Assembly (NCBI RefSeq): GCF_900103225.1
Contig: NZ_FNJH01000001.1
Coordinates: forward strand, 1,083,533 to 1,147,532
Reading direction: 5' to 3'
Source of the DNA: Pseudomonas congelans
Lineage (GTDB): Bacteria > Pseudomonadota > Gammaproteobacteria > Pseudomonadales > Pseudomonadaceae
DNA length: 64,000 bases
Shown here: positions 15,341 through 24,852 of the stretch, in pieces
How positions within the stretch are numbered: the first letter of the stretch is position 1
Layout of the letters: each line of letters opens with the position of its first letter
Made by a program: the position numbers and the translations under genes
Notes under the pieces: model-generated
Told to the model about the DNA's origin: nothing
What the model saw: the letters and a program-made list of their open reading frames with translations, nothing else
Database searches by the model: none

Positions 15341-16675
15341 TCAGCCTACCGCACTGACGCTGGAGACCCGTGCCGCGCTGCTGCTCTTGAGGGACTGTTC
15401 GAAGCGGTCGAGAACCATGCCCACTTCCGACTCGGTAATGTTCAACGGTGGCAGGAAGCGCAGGACTGCGCTGTTACGTCCACCCGTCTCGATGATCATG
15501 CCGTTGTCGAAGCACTCCAGCTTGATCGCCCGCGCACGTGTGCCGTCGCCAACCCCCGGACGCGATCCGCTAGCCGGTTTGACGATCTCCACTCCAAGCA
15601 TCAGCCCACGGCCACGCACATCGCCGATAAACGGGAACTGCCGGGCGATATCCTCCAGTCCGCTTTGCAACTGCTCACCCCGGCGCGAGGCATTGCCTGC
15701 AAGGTCGTGTTCCTTGATATGACGCATGGTCGCTGCCCCGGCCACCATCGCCATCTGGTTGCCACGGAACGTACCTGCGTGCATGCCTGGGCCCCACGTA
15801 TCCAGGTGCTCGGCATAGACGATCACTGATATCGGGTAGCCGCCACCGATGGCCTTGGACAACACCAGAATATCCGGCGTTATCCCGGAATGTTCGATGG
15901 CAAACAGGTTGCCGGTACGTCCGAGCCCGGTCTGCACCTCATCGATAATCAGCAAGATACCCAACTCGCGGGTGATATCCCGCACGGCGCGCAGCCACTC
16001 GGCCGATGCAGCAATGCAGCCGCCTTCGCCCTGGATCACCTCGACGACCACCGCCGCCGGCTTGGACACGCCGCTTTCCGGGTCGCTGAGTACCGTGCGG
16101 ATGTACTCGGTGGACAGGCGGTCAGTGTGTTCGCCATCGGTGCCGAACGGGCAGCGGAAGCGATAGGGGTAGGGCAGGAAGTGGGTGCCCTGGGCCAGCA
16201 GGCCGGCCTTGGGGTTGAGGTTTCCCATAGCCGACAACGCGCCAGCGGTCATGCCGTGGTAACCGCCGTGGAAGGACATCAACGGCGAGCGCTGGGTGTA
16301 GTGGCGGGCCAGTTTGATGGCGGCTTCCACTGCGTCTGAACCGCTGGGGCCGCAGAACAGGATTTTGCTGTTGTCACGCATGCCGGCGGGCAACGTCGCG
16401 AACAGCTCTTCGACGAAGGCGTGCTTGGCCGGTGTGGCCAGGTCGAGAGCCTGCTGCAGATGATCGCTGTGCAGAAATTCGATCACCGCATCGCGGACCA
16501 CCGGTGGGTTATGACCCAATGCAAGCGTGCCAGCGTTCGACAGGCAGTCGAGGTATTCCTGGCCGTTGGCGTCCTTGACTCGCATGCCTTTACCGCTGAC
16601 AAACAGCTGCTGGAAGGTCGCTGCGTAGGTGCGCGCATTCGACTCCAGTTTCTTGAGGTTGCTTAACTCTTCCAT
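15341..16675 (-). CDS. dat: Diaminobutyrate-2-oxoglutarate aminotransferase
   Basis: A 444-residue class III PLP aminotransferase. Visible features are the cofactor-binding GPSGSDAVEAA loop (about 109-119), the FHGGYHGMTAG stretch, IIDEVQTG (Asp245) and the Schiff-base lysine in LSKAIGGGY (Lys274). The family makes L-2,4-diaminobutyrate from aspartate semialdehyde with glutamate as amino donor. The start has a good ribosome-binding site (AGGGA). The gene is convergent with pseF and divergent from pseA. Two consecutive Dab-type modules in the synthetase explain its presence: it supplies the Dab monomer. A related role in siderophore precursor supply is known for homologues but is less likely here given the context. 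Confidence 0.9.
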   Translation of the reverse strand: MEELSNLKKLESNARTYAATFQQLFVSGKGMRVKDANGQEYLDCLSNAGTLALGHNPPVVRDAVIEFLHSDHLQQALDLATPAKHAFVEELFATLPAGMRDNSKILFCGPSGSDAVEAAIKLARHYTQRSPLMSFHGGYHGMTAGALSAMGNLNPKAGLLAQGTHFLPYPYRFRCPFGTDGEHTDRLSTEYIRTVLSDPESGVSKPAAVVVEVIQGEGGCIAASAEWLRAVRDITRELGILLIIDEVQTGLGRTGNLFAIEHSGITPDILVLSKAIGGGYPISVIVYAEHLDTWGPGMHAGTFRGNQMAMVAGAATMRHIKEHDLAGNASRRGEQLQSGLEDIARQFPFIGDVRGRGLMLGVEIVKPASGSRPGVGDGTRARAIKLECFDNGMIIETGGRNSAVLRFLPPLNITESEVGMVLDRFEQSLKSSSAARVSSVSAVG

Positions 16676-16780
16676 AGTCGATCCCTTGTTGGCACAGGTA
16701 CGGATTCATTGCTACTCGCTTCGAGCAGAGCCCGATTCTGTAAGAACCTCAGGGTGATCGCCAACTTATCGCCGCCGGAC

Positions 16781-16800
16781 TGTCCCCGTATTCCACGACA
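16781..16800. promoter_or_regulatory. Candidate syr-syp box (SyrF/SalA regulon) between dat and pseA
   Basis: The sequence reads TGTCCCC-N6-CACGACA. It fits the architecture of the published 20-bp syr-syp box, TGtCccg-N6-cggGaCA, as I recall it, with all four outer bases of each half matching (TGTC and GACA) and the same 6-base spacer. It lies 105 bases upstream of dat and 151 upstream of the chosen pseA start, so it could serve either gene. The match is by eye from memory of the consensus. Confidence 0.6.
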
Positions 16801-16951
16801 GACATCTCGCGGCCTCAGGCGTTAAATGCATGCTACGAAAGGGATTTGTGGTGCTGTAAGAAACCTCGCGACAATGTTCCTGATCGTCCGGATTCTTGCC
16901 CCGTTGCCTCCTTTCTCAAGACACCACTGTTCCGGAATCTTCGAGAGCTTT

Positions 16952-18382
16952 ATGTCTATTGGCAAACCTGCTGGCCACGTCCTGTCTTCGATGTTTCTGG
17001 TTTCATTGCTGAGTGGCTGCACGCTAGGCCCGGACTACCAGTTGCCTGCGGTGGAGGTCGCCCGCCAGTGGCATGCGCCGCTGCCTCATGGCGCGTCGAC
17101 GGTCGGGCTGGAGGATTGGTGGCAACAGTTCAATGACCCGGCACTGGCAACCCTGCTGCGTCTGGCACAGGCAGACAGCCCGTCCCTCGACAAGGCCCTG
17201 GCGCGCATTGCCCAGGCACGCGCGACGCTGGACGGCAGCTTTGCCGACAGGCTGCCGCAAGTGAGCGGCGGCGTGAGCAAGTCACGCGCCGGCATCACTC
17301 AGAGCGGATTAAAACAGAGCGGTACGACCTCCGGCGCAACCCTCGATGCGTCCTGGGAACTGGACCTGTTCGGCAAACTGCGACGCACCGACGAGGCTTC
17401 GCGCAATCTGCTCGAAGCACGTGTCAATGACTGGCATGACGCTCGCGTATCGCTGGCCGCCGAAGTCGGCGATGACTTTGTGCAATACCGCGGCTGCCAG
17501 ATGCTGGTGAACGCTTACCGTGATCAGGCGCAATCCCAGGAGCAGACCGCACGTCTGACTCGCGTGTCGTTTCAGGCCGGGTTTACCGCAGCCTCCGATT
17601 CATCGTTGAGCGATGCCAGTGCGGCGGCCAGCAATGCGACGCTGATCAAACAACAAAGCGAGTGCGACGTGCTGCTCAAAAGCCTGGTGGCCCTGACCGG
17701 CAGCGACGAGGAAAAGGTGCGCGAAGTGCTTGGCCATACCCCCGCGCGACTGCCGCAGCCCGCGTTGCTGGATGTACGGGAAATACCCGCCGACCTCGTG
17801 CGCCAGCGCCCGGACCTGGCATCCAGCGAGCGCGAACTGGCCGCCGCGAATGCGCAGATCGGCGCGGCCCAGGCTGATCGTCTGCCCAGCCTGAGTCTGG
17901 TCGGCGCGTTCGAGGTGGGGACCACCACCGGAATCTTCAGCCGCAACTGGAGCCTTGGCCCGCAACTGACTGTTCCGCTGTTCGACGCAGGCAAGCGCCG
18001 GGCGGCAGTGGACTCGGCGCGGGCGGAGTACGACACGGCGCTGGCGACCTATCGGCAGACCTTGCGCACCGCGGTCATGGAGGTCGAGCAGTCACTGGTA
18101 CGTCTGGACGCGGCACGGCGCTCGCAAGCCAGTACGCAGCGGGCCAGCGACGGTTATGAAGCGTCGTTCGAGGCCACAGACCGCAACTGGCAGGCCGGCA
18201 ATGCCAGCCTGCTGGACCGCGAAGTGGCACGGCGCTCGGCGCTCTCGGCGCAAATCGAATTGATCACCGTGCAGCAAAATCAGGTGCGCTACTGGATTGC
18301 CCTGTACAAGGCCCTGGGCGGTGGATGGCAGGGCAGTCGCGACGGTTTGGCCGGTGAGACACCGAAGCGGGGCGGCGTATGA
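16952..18382 (+). CDS. pseA: Outer-membrane efflux lipoprotein, NodT/OprM family (PseA)
   Basis: 476 residues from the ATG at 16952. The frame is open from 16826, but only this start gives a proper lipoprotein signal: a short basic N-terminus, a hydrophobic segment and the lipobox L-S-G-C, followed by TLGPDYQLP, the usual start of mature NodT-type channels. Two outer-membrane efflux repeats follow (about 60-260 and 270-460), with ERELAAANAQIGAAQADRLPSL typical of the second; length is normal for the family. It forms the trimeric outer-membrane exit duct. Its stop overlaps the pseB start (ATGA), giving a pseA-pseB-pseC operon. PseABC is the RND system named at the syr-syp island and contributes to syringomycin and syringopeptin secretion. 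Confidence 0.9.
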   Translation: MSIGKPAGHVLSSMFLVSLLSGCTLGPDYQLPAVEVARQWHAPLPHGASTVGLEDWWQQFNDPALATLLRLAQADSPSLDKALARIAQARATLDGSFADRLPQVSGGVSKSRAGITQSGLKQSGTTSGATLDASWELDLFGKLRRTDEASRNLLEARVNDWHDARVSLAAEVGDDFVQYRGCQMLVNAYRDQAQSQEQTARLTRVSFQAGFTAASDSSLSDASAAASNATLIKQQSECDVLLKSLVALTGSDEEKVREVLGHTPARLPQPALLDVREIPADLVRQRPDLASSERELAAANAQIGAAQADRLPSLSLVGAFEVGTTTGIFSRNWSLGPQLTVPLFDAGKRRAAVDSARAEYDTALATYRQTLRTAVMEVEQSLVRLDAARRSQASTQRASDGYEASFEATDRNWQAGNASLLDREVARRSALSAQIELITVQQNQVRYWIALYKALGGGWQGSRDGLAGETPKRGGV

Positions 18383-19482
18383 GGAAGATACGTGTTTATG
18401 GTCTGCTGACGCTGGCTGCCTTGGGTATCTCGGGATGGCTGTTGTTTGGCCGTGCAGAACCGACCCCGGCCGCCGTTGCAGCGCCGGCCACCAGCCTGAC
18501 GGTCGAGGCGGTTCAACCACGTCGCGAAGACTGGCCGCAGGAAAGGGTGGCCAGCGGTGCGCTCGCGCCGTGGCAGGAAGCCGTGATCAGTGCCGAGACG
18601 GGAAGCTTGCGTATCGCCAGCCTGAAGGCTGATATCGGCGATCAGGTGAAGAAGGGCCAGGTCTTGGCGACGCTGGCCGATGACAGCGTGCTGGCCGAGG
18701 AAAACAAGCAGAAGTCGGCAGCCGCCCAAGCCACAGCGCAATTGCAGGAAGCCCGTTCCAATGCGCGACGTGCGGCATTGGTCGGACAAAGCGGGGCGCT
18801 GTCCGAGCAGCAACTGGAAGATTACCGGGTCAAGGTGCAGACCGCCGAAGCCAACCTGGCCTCGGCCAACGCCGATCTGCGCAGCATCCGGATCAAGCTC
18901 GCGCAGACGCGCATCGTCGCGGTGGATGACGGGATCATTTCCGGGCGCAAGGCCTTGCTTGGCGATGTGGTGTCGGCGGGCAGCGAAATGTTCAGGATGA
19001 TCCGGGATGGCCGCATCGAGTGGCAGGCGGAACTGGATGCACAACAGTTACCGGGCGTTAAGGCCGGCCAACTGGCCCGCGTGATGTTGCCGGGCGGCAT
19101 CGAGGTCGAAGGACGCGTGCGGCTGGTCTCGCCGATGCTCGACGGCAAGACCAGCAGGGCGCTGGTCTATGTCTCCCTGCCGGTGGGGTCGATGGCGCGC
19201 GCCGGCATGTACGCCAGCGGCCGCATCGAGCTGCCGTCCAGCCCGGCGCTGACGGTTCCGGACACCAGCGTGATTCTGCGCGATGGCCGCTCTTATGTGT
19301 TTGTACTGGGCAAGGACATGCGCGTCAGCCAGCAGGTGGTAGAGGTCGGACGGCGTCGTGGATCGGCGCTGGAAATCCTCGGCGGCCTGGCAGAGCAGAC
19401 ACAGATCGTCCGTAGCGGCGGGGCCTTTCTCAATGACGGGGCCAGCGTGACACTGGTCAACGCCGAGGCCCGCACGCAATGA
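18379..19482 (+). CDS. pseB: RND efflux periplasmic adaptor (PseB)
   Basis: A 367-residue membrane fusion protein. It has an N-terminal anchor (about residues 8-24), lipoyl halves around ISAETGSLRIASLKADIGDQV and RIVAVDDGIISGRKALLGDVV, a short alpha-helical hairpin between them and a C-terminal beta barrel. There is no lipobox cysteine, so it is anchored by a transmembrane segment or uncleaved signal. It overlaps pseA and pseC by 4 bases at each end (ATGA), indicating translational coupling in a tripartite pump. The role is to join the PseC pump to the PseA duct. Confidence 0.9.
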   Translation: MRKIRVYGLLTLAALGISGWLLFGRAEPTPAAVAAPATSLTVEAVQPRREDWPQERVASGALAPWQEAVISAETGSLRIASLKADIGDQVKKGQVLATLADDSVLAEENKQKSAAAQATAQLQEARSNARRAALVGQSGALSEQQLEDYRVKVQTAEANLASANADLRSIRIKLAQTRIVAVDDGIISGRKALLGDVVSAGSEMFRMIRDGRIEWQAELDAQQLPGVKAGQLARVMLPGGIEVEGRVRLVSPMLDGKTSRALVYVSLPVGSMARAGMYASGRIELPSSPALTVPDTSVILRDGRSYVFVLGKDMRVSQQVVEVGRRRGSALEILGGLAEQTQIVRSGGAFLNDGASVTLVNAEARTQ

Positions 19483-22400
19483 ATATCTCCGCGTTGTCGA
19501 TCCGTTACCCGGTTCCGGCGGTCATGCTGTTTTTAATGCTGACGCTGTTTGGCGTCCTCGGATTCGAGCGTCTCGGTATTCAGGACTTTCCCGACACCGA
19601 TCTGCCCGCAGTGGTCATCAGTGCCTCGCTGGAAGGCGCCGCCCCCGAGCAACTGGAAACCGAAGTCGCGCGCAAGCTCGAAGACAAGCTGACCTCGCTG
19701 CGCCTGCTCAAGCATGTCACCACGCAAATTGCCGAAGGCAGCGTGATCATCAATGTGATCTTCGACATCGACAAGGATGGCAACGAAGCCCTCAACGAAG
19801 TGCGCAATGCGGTGGACAGCGCTGCCGCCGAGTTGCCAGCCAGCCTCGACACGCCTTCGGTAACGCGTCTGACCACCAATACCACGCCGTTGCTGACCTA
19901 TGTGGTCGATGCGCCACGCATGGATGAAGAGGCGTTGTCATGGTTTGTCGACAATGAGTTGAGCAAACAGCTTCTGACCGTGCGTGGTGTCGCCAAGATC
20001 AGCCGCGTGGGCGGTGTGGAGCGCGAAGTCCAGGTTGACCTTGATCCCACGCTGATGGCCGGTCTGGGTCTGAGCGTGACGGACATCGCGGATCGTTTGC
20101 GGGCAATGCAAAAAGACAACTCCGGGGGCCAGGGCGATCTGGGCAGCGGTCAACAGGCACTGCGTGTCCTCGGCGGCATTGACGATCCGGCGGCACTGGG
20201 CGCTATACGCATTCCCGTCAGCGATGGACGGATGCTCGCCGTGCAGCAGTTGGCCACCGTGCGTGATACCCATGCCGAGCGCACCACTCTGGCCTACCGC
20301 GACGGCAAACCGGTGATTGGTTTTCAGGTCATCCGCTCCCTGGGCTTTTCCGACGTCGGCGTGACCAGGGATTTGCGTCAGGCCGTCAGTGAGTTCGCCA
20401 GGCAACACCCTGATGTGCATATAGAAGAGGCGAGTAATGCCGTCGAGCCGGTGATGGAAAACTATCGCGGTTCCATGGCGCTGCTCTACGAAGGCATGTT
20501 GCTGGCGGTACTGGTGGTCTGGTGGTTCCTGCGTGACTGGCGGGCGACCTTGATCGTGGCCACGGCACTGCCTTTGTCGATCATCCCGACCTTTGGTGTG
20601 ATGTATTTTGCCGGCTTTAGCCTCAATACCGTTTCGCTGCTGGCGCTGGCGCTGGTGATCGGCATTCTGGTCGACGATGCAATTGTTGAGGTCGAAAATA
20701 TTGCGCGACACCTGCGCATGGGTAAAACCCCGCGGCAGGCGGCAATCGAAGCGTCCGACGAGATTGGCCTCGCGGTATTGGCGACCACCGTGACCCTGGT
20801 CGCGGTGTTCCTGCCGACCGCTTTCATGGGCGGGGTTTCCGGCAAACTGTTTCGCCAATTCGGCGTGACTGCCAGCGCTGCATTGATGTTTTCGCTGCTG
20901 GTCGCACGTCTTCTGACGCCGATGATGGCGGCACATTTTCTCAAGGCACGGCCGCACGGCGGGCATGACAGCGGTTTGATGAGACGTTACCTGGGCTGGA
21001 TTCACACCAGCCTGAGCCGTCGCAAGACCACCATGGCCATTGTGGGGGCTTTGTTTATTGGCTCGCTGGCGCTGATCCCGTTGCTGCCGACCAGCTTTCT
21101 GCCTGCTCAGGATATTGCCAGCAGCACCGTCAGCCTGGAATTGCCGCCCGGCAGCAGTCTGGCCCAGACTGGTGAGATTGCCCTGCAGGCTGAAAAGCGT
21201 TTACGCGCGATTCCTGAAGTGGCCCACGTCTTCATCGCGGCAGGCAGCGGCGATGCGGGCGGCGCAGGTGATCGCGACGCGAAACTGACCGTCGATCTGC
21301 TGCCGCGTGACCAACGCACACTGAAACAGTCGCAGGTGGAAGCGAGCATGCGTGAAAGCCTGCGCAGTTTGCCTGGGGTGCGGGTAACTGTCGGTGGTGA
21401 TGCCAGCGGAGAACGTTTGGACATCGTCCTCGCCAGCGATGATGGTGATCTGCTGGAGCGTACCGCCGCCGCTCTTGAACCGCAGTTGCGCCAGATAAAA
21501 GGCATCGGCAATGTCACCTCAAGTGCTGCGGTGCAACGGCCGGAGATCCAGATGCGCCCGGATGTTTTCCGGGCGGCAGAGCAGGGCATCAGTAGCCAGG
21601 ACATCGCTGACGCCTTGCGCATGGCCACCTATGGCGAATATAGCTCCTCCCTGGGCAAGATCAATCTGTCCCAGCGCCAGGTCAATGTGCGGGTGCGCAT
21701 GCAGCCGCAAGTACGCACCGACCTGCAAAGCCTCGCTCAGTTACGGGTCACCGGGCGTGATGGCCAGATCGCGCTGGCGTCACTGGGAGAACTCAGCATG
21801 GGCAGCGGCCCTGCGCAGATTGATCGTATCGATCGTTTGCGCAATATCACCCTGTCCATCGAACTCAATGGCAGCAATCTGGGCGAAGTGATGGAGCAGG
21901 CCAGGCAGTTGCCCGTGATGCAGAACCTGCCAGCACAAGTAAAACTGGTGGAGCAGGGCGAGTTGCAACTGATGAGCGAGTTGTTTGGCAACTTCAGCCT
22001 GGCAATGGCCGTCGGCGTGTTCTGTATATACGCGGTGCTGGTGCTGCTGTTCCATGACTTCATGCAGCCGCTGACAATCCTTTCGGCGCTGCCGCTATCG
22101 CTCGGCGGCGCACTGCTGGCACTGTTGATCGGCGGGATGAGTTTTTCCATGGCCTCGGTCATCGGTTTGCTGATGCTGATGGGTATCGTGACCAAGAACT
22201 CGATCCTGCTGGTGGAGTACGCAATCATGGCTCGCCGTGCACCGACCGTGAGCCGCTATGAAGCGTTGATCGACGCTTGTCACAAACGCGCCCGACCGAT
22301 CCTGATGACCACCATCGCAATGGGTGCCGGCATGTTGCCGACCGCACTGGGATGGGGTGGCGAATCAGGTTTCCGCCAGCCAATGGCGGTGGTTGTCATC

Positions 22401-22511
22401 GGCGGACTATTGGCCTCTACTGTACTAAGCCTGTTGGTGGTGCCCGTTATCTTTACTTATGTGGATGATGGCCATGAGACACTTAAAAAGTGGTTTCGCC
22501 TGCCTCGATAA
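19479..22511 (+). CDS. pseC: RND multidrug/lipopeptide efflux permease (PseC)
   Basis: A 1010-residue inner-membrane RND pump with the family's 12-helix layout: helix 1 near residues 9-29, a first large periplasmic loop, helices 2-6 at about 330-490, a second loop, and helices 8-12 at about 840-1000. The proton-relay Asp pair of helix 4 is present (Asp399-Asp400 in GILVDDAIVEVENIARH), as is the repeat signature in the second half (IVTKNSILLVEYA). It uses the proton gradient to drive substrates into PseB and PseA. It starts inside the pseB stop (ATGA). Length is slightly under the 1030-1050 residues typical of AcrB. No close terminator was found after it. Confidence 0.92.
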   Translation: MNISALSIRYPVPAVMLFLMLTLFGVLGFERLGIQDFPDTDLPAVVISASLEGAAPEQLETEVARKLEDKLTSLRLLKHVTTQIAEGSVIINVIFDIDKDGNEALNEVRNAVDSAAAELPASLDTPSVTRLTTNTTPLLTYVVDAPRMDEEALSWFVDNELSKQLLTVRGVAKISRVGGVEREVQVDLDPTLMAGLGLSVTDIADRLRAMQKDNSGGQGDLGSGQQALRVLGGIDDPAALGAIRIPVSDGRMLAVQQLATVRDTHAERTTLAYRDGKPVIGFQVIRSLGFSDVGVTRDLRQAVSEFARQHPDVHIEEASNAVEPVMENYRGSMALLYEGMLLAVLVVWWFLRDWRATLIVATALPLSIIPTFGVMYFAGFSLNTVSLLALALVIGILVDDAIVEVENIARHLRMGKTPRQAAIEASDEIGLAVLATTVTLVAVFLPTAFMGGVSGKLFRQFGVTASAALMFSLLVARLLTPMMAAHFLKARPHGGHDSGLMRRYLGWIHTSLSRRKTTMAIVGALFIGSLALIPLLPTSFLPAQDIASSTVSLELPPGSSLAQTGEIALQAEKRLRAIPEVAHVFIAAGSGDAGGAGDRDAKLTVDLLPRDQRTLKQSQVEASMRESLRSLPGVRVTVGGDASGERLDIVLASDDGDLLERTAAALEPQLRQIKGIGNVTSSAAVQRPEIQMRPDVFRAAEQGISSQDIADALRMATYGEYSSSLGKINLSQRQVNVRVRMQPQVRTDLQSLAQLRVTGRDGQIALASLGELSMGSGPAQIDRIDRLRNITLSIELNGSNLGEVMEQARQLPVMQNLPAQVKLVEQGELQLMSELFGNFSLAMAVGVFCIYAVLVLLFHDFMQPLTILSALPLSLGGALLALLIGGMSFSMASVIGLLMLMGIVTKNSILLVEYAIMARRAPTVSRYEALIDACHKRARPILMTTIAMGAGMLPTALGWGGESGFRQPMAVVVIGGLLASTVLSLLVVPVIFTYVDDGHETLKKWFRLPR

Positions 22512-22980
22512 ACAGTGTAATGCTGCGTCGGAGCAGGCTCCCTGACAGGGATAAGTACCAGAGATTATTTTGCATTCCGACATATTCCCTCCTGGGGTTC
22601 CACTGAGTGCACGCAGCGCGCCAGTGCCCCCTTTTAATCCAGTCGCCAACTTTTTAGTCAGTAACGTCCCCGCGCCTATTCATAAAATCCGGCCCATGCC
22701 GATAAAGACAGAGAGCGCGAAAAGTTGGAGTGCAGTGAACAGCACTTTCCCCCTTCGCGGCCTGTAAAACTCAAGGTCTAGCGGCAGATACCTACTACGC
22801 CACGGTTAGTTTGTTATTAGAAGCAGGTGCTGCTCTGGCACAGAAATTGGATGACCCTTTCTGCAGTCCGACGAACCGCTTAGAGCAAAAGTGCGCCAAA
22901 TCCACGCGTCACTACTTGCCTCAAGTGCAGTAGGGCTTCCGGACAAAAGTGATCCCTTACTTAACGATGATGGATAATCA
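22512..22980. other. 469-bp gap between pseC and a chemoreceptor gene
   Basis: No supported gene. Short open frames here lack ribosome-binding sites and plausible composition. The sequence is less GC-rich than its flanks. It probably marks the edge of the lipopeptide cluster and holds the promoter of the following chemoreceptor gene, but I could not pick out convincing -35/-10 boxes. Confidence 0.5.
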
Positions 22981-24609
22981 ATGAACCTGATAAATCGCAC
23001 CAGTTTCGCTAAAAAACTCATGGCCGCGTTCATCGTTTGCGCCATGATCACGTTGGCTGTGGGTGGTTTGGGCATGCTCGGTATCAACCGGCTTTCCGAT
23101 GCCCTCGAACTGACGTTCTCGAATAATCTGGTTTCCGTGGCCAACACCAACGAGACGATGACCGCCCTGACCACTCATAACCGCGGGCTTTACCGTTTGC
23201 TCGATGCCAGGGACAAGGCCACGGCGGAGAAAATGCGCCAAAGCATCAATGGTGAGCTGGAGCGTGCGCAGAAAGTCTATGCCATCTACCGTGCCACTCC
23301 GCTGGAGGACGACGAACGCGCAGCGGGTGACCAGTACGACACTTTGATGCCAGCTTACATATCAGCCTCCCAGAACATCTTTGATCTGCAGCAGGCCGGC
23401 AAACTGGAAGAAGCGCGCAATCGTCTCAACGCACTGGCGGACGGAGAGTTCAACAAGGCTCGCGGCCATCTACAGGTCATGATCGACTCCAACAAACGTC
23501 AGATCAAAGAGGGTGCAGAGGCCGCTGGCAGATTGCAGAGCACCTCGGTATTCATGCTGACCGCGGGTATTGTCATCGCGTTTGTGGTGGCGATAATGTT
23601 GGGTGTTCTGATCACTCGCATGATTACCGGACCGCTGAGAAGCGCTATCGAAGTGGCACAACGTATTGCATCGGGTGATTTGACTCAGAGCGTCTCCAGC
23701 ACCCGAGGCGATGAAGCAGGGCACCTGCTCAATGCGATCGGCACGATGCAGGGCAATTTGAAACGGACGATTCAGGAGATTTCCAGCGCGTCCGATCAGC
23801 TCGCGTCCGCTGCCGAAGAGCTTGGCGCGGTCACTGAAGAAAGCACCCGCGGTCTTACTCGGCAAAATGACGAGATTCAACAGGCGGCAACGGCAGTGAA
23901 CGAAATGACCGCGGCTGTTGAAGAGGTAGCCCGCAATGCTGTGTCTACGTCGGAAGAGTCGAAATCACTGGCAACCGACGCCGCTAACGGTCGGGGCCAG
24001 GTGGATAACACCGTCAAGGGCATCGGCACGATGGTCAGCGAGATCACCGAGTCGACGGGGTCGGTCACAACGCTCGCCGGCCATGTCCGGGATATCAGCA
24101 AAGTGCTTGAGGTCATCCGCAGCATCGCGGAACAGACCAACCTGCTCGCTCTGAACGCTGCCATCGAGGCTGCACGCGCCGGTGAGCAAGGCAGAGGGTT
24201 TGCCGTGGTAGCCGACGAAGTGCGCGCCCTTGCGCATCGCACCCAGGCTTCAACGGTGGAAATCGAAGGCATGATCGGCACCGTGCAGTCCGGTGCCGAC
24301 GGTGCGGTAGCGGCCATGAGCAAAAGCCTGGCGACGGCCACCAACACCCAGGAACTTGCCCTGCGCGCAGGCAGCGCACTGGAAAAAATCACCAGCGGCG
24401 TAGGAATGATCAACGAGCGCAACATGGTGATTGCCTCGGCGTCCGAAGAGCAGGCCCAGGTGGCACGCGAAGTGGATCGCAACCTGGTCAATATTCAGGA
24501 ACTGAGCGCACAGTCGGCAGCAGGCGCCAACCAGACGAGCGCGTCCAGTCAGGAACTGTCACGGCTGGCGACTTCGTTCAACACCATGGTTGCGCAGTTC
24601 AAGCTGTAA
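22981..24609 (+). CDS. Methyl-accepting chemotaxis protein with four-helix-bundle sensor
   Basis: A 542-residue transducer. Helix TM1 (about 11-34) is followed by a periplasmic helical domain of about 150 residues resembling the 4HB_MCP sensor, TM2 at about 190-212, a HAMP linker (about 213-265) and the cytoplasmic signalling hairpin with the conserved tip [20 protein letters not shown]. It signals to CheA/CheW in response to a small ligand; the ligand cannot be read from sequence. No NWETF-like CheR/CheB tether is present at the C-terminus. It is a single gene, downstream of pseC on the same strand but 469 bases away, so a separate transcript is likely. Confidence 0.93.
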   Translation: MNLINRTSFAKKLMAAFIVCAMITLAVGGLGMLGINRLSDALELTFSNNLVSVANTNETMTALTTHNRGLYRLLDARDKATAEKMRQSINGELERAQKVYAIYRATPLEDDERAAGDQYDTLMPAYISASQNIFDLQQAGKLEEARNRLNALADGEFNKARGHLQVMIDSNKRQIKEGAEAAGRLQSTSVFMLTAGIVIAFVVAIMLGVLITRMITGPLRSAIEVAQRIASGDLTQSVSSTRGDEAGHLLNAIGTMQGNLKRTIQEISSASDQLASAAEELGAVTEESTRGLTRQNDEIQQAATAVNEMTAAVEEVARNAVSTSEESKSLATDAANGRGQVDNTVKGIGTMVSEITESTGSVTTLAGHVRDISKVLEVIRSIAEQTNLLALNAAIEAARAGEQGRGFAVVADEVRALAHRTQASTVEIEGMIGTVQSGADGAVAAMSKSLATATNTQELALRAGSALEKITSGVGMINERNMVIASASEEQAQVAREVDRNLVNIQELSAQSAAGANQTSASSQELSRLATSFNTMVAQFKL

Positions 24610-24632
24610 CGTCACGTGTGCAGGTGTATTTC

Positions 24633-24652
24633 CGGTCCGTTCGTCTGGACCG
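24633..24652 (+). terminator. Weak hairpin after the chemoreceptor gene
   Basis: Arms CGGTCC and GGACCG with an 8-base loop start 24 bases after the stop codon. They are followed by a pyrimidine-rich tract (24671-24700) rather than a clean T-run, so terminator function is only possible. Confidence 0.3.
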
Positions 24653-24852
24653 CTTTGAACGGGAATACACACTTCTTTTCCTTGTTCTTCTCTTGTTTAC
24701 GGGTCGACCTCGCAGGTTTGCGGGGCGGCTCGCTTGAGGCTGATTTGAGTCTGGCTTCGGCGTTAAGACAAGACAATGGTCAGATTTGAAATATCTTGAA
24801 ACATTCGTGTCATATCACGAGTCAATGGAATAACCCTCTTCAAGGTTTTCCG

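Noticed and set aside
16826..16951. An upstream extension of pseA from 16826
   Set aside because: It would place 42 residues before the lipoprotein signal peptide; the start at 16952 gives a normal signal and lipobox.
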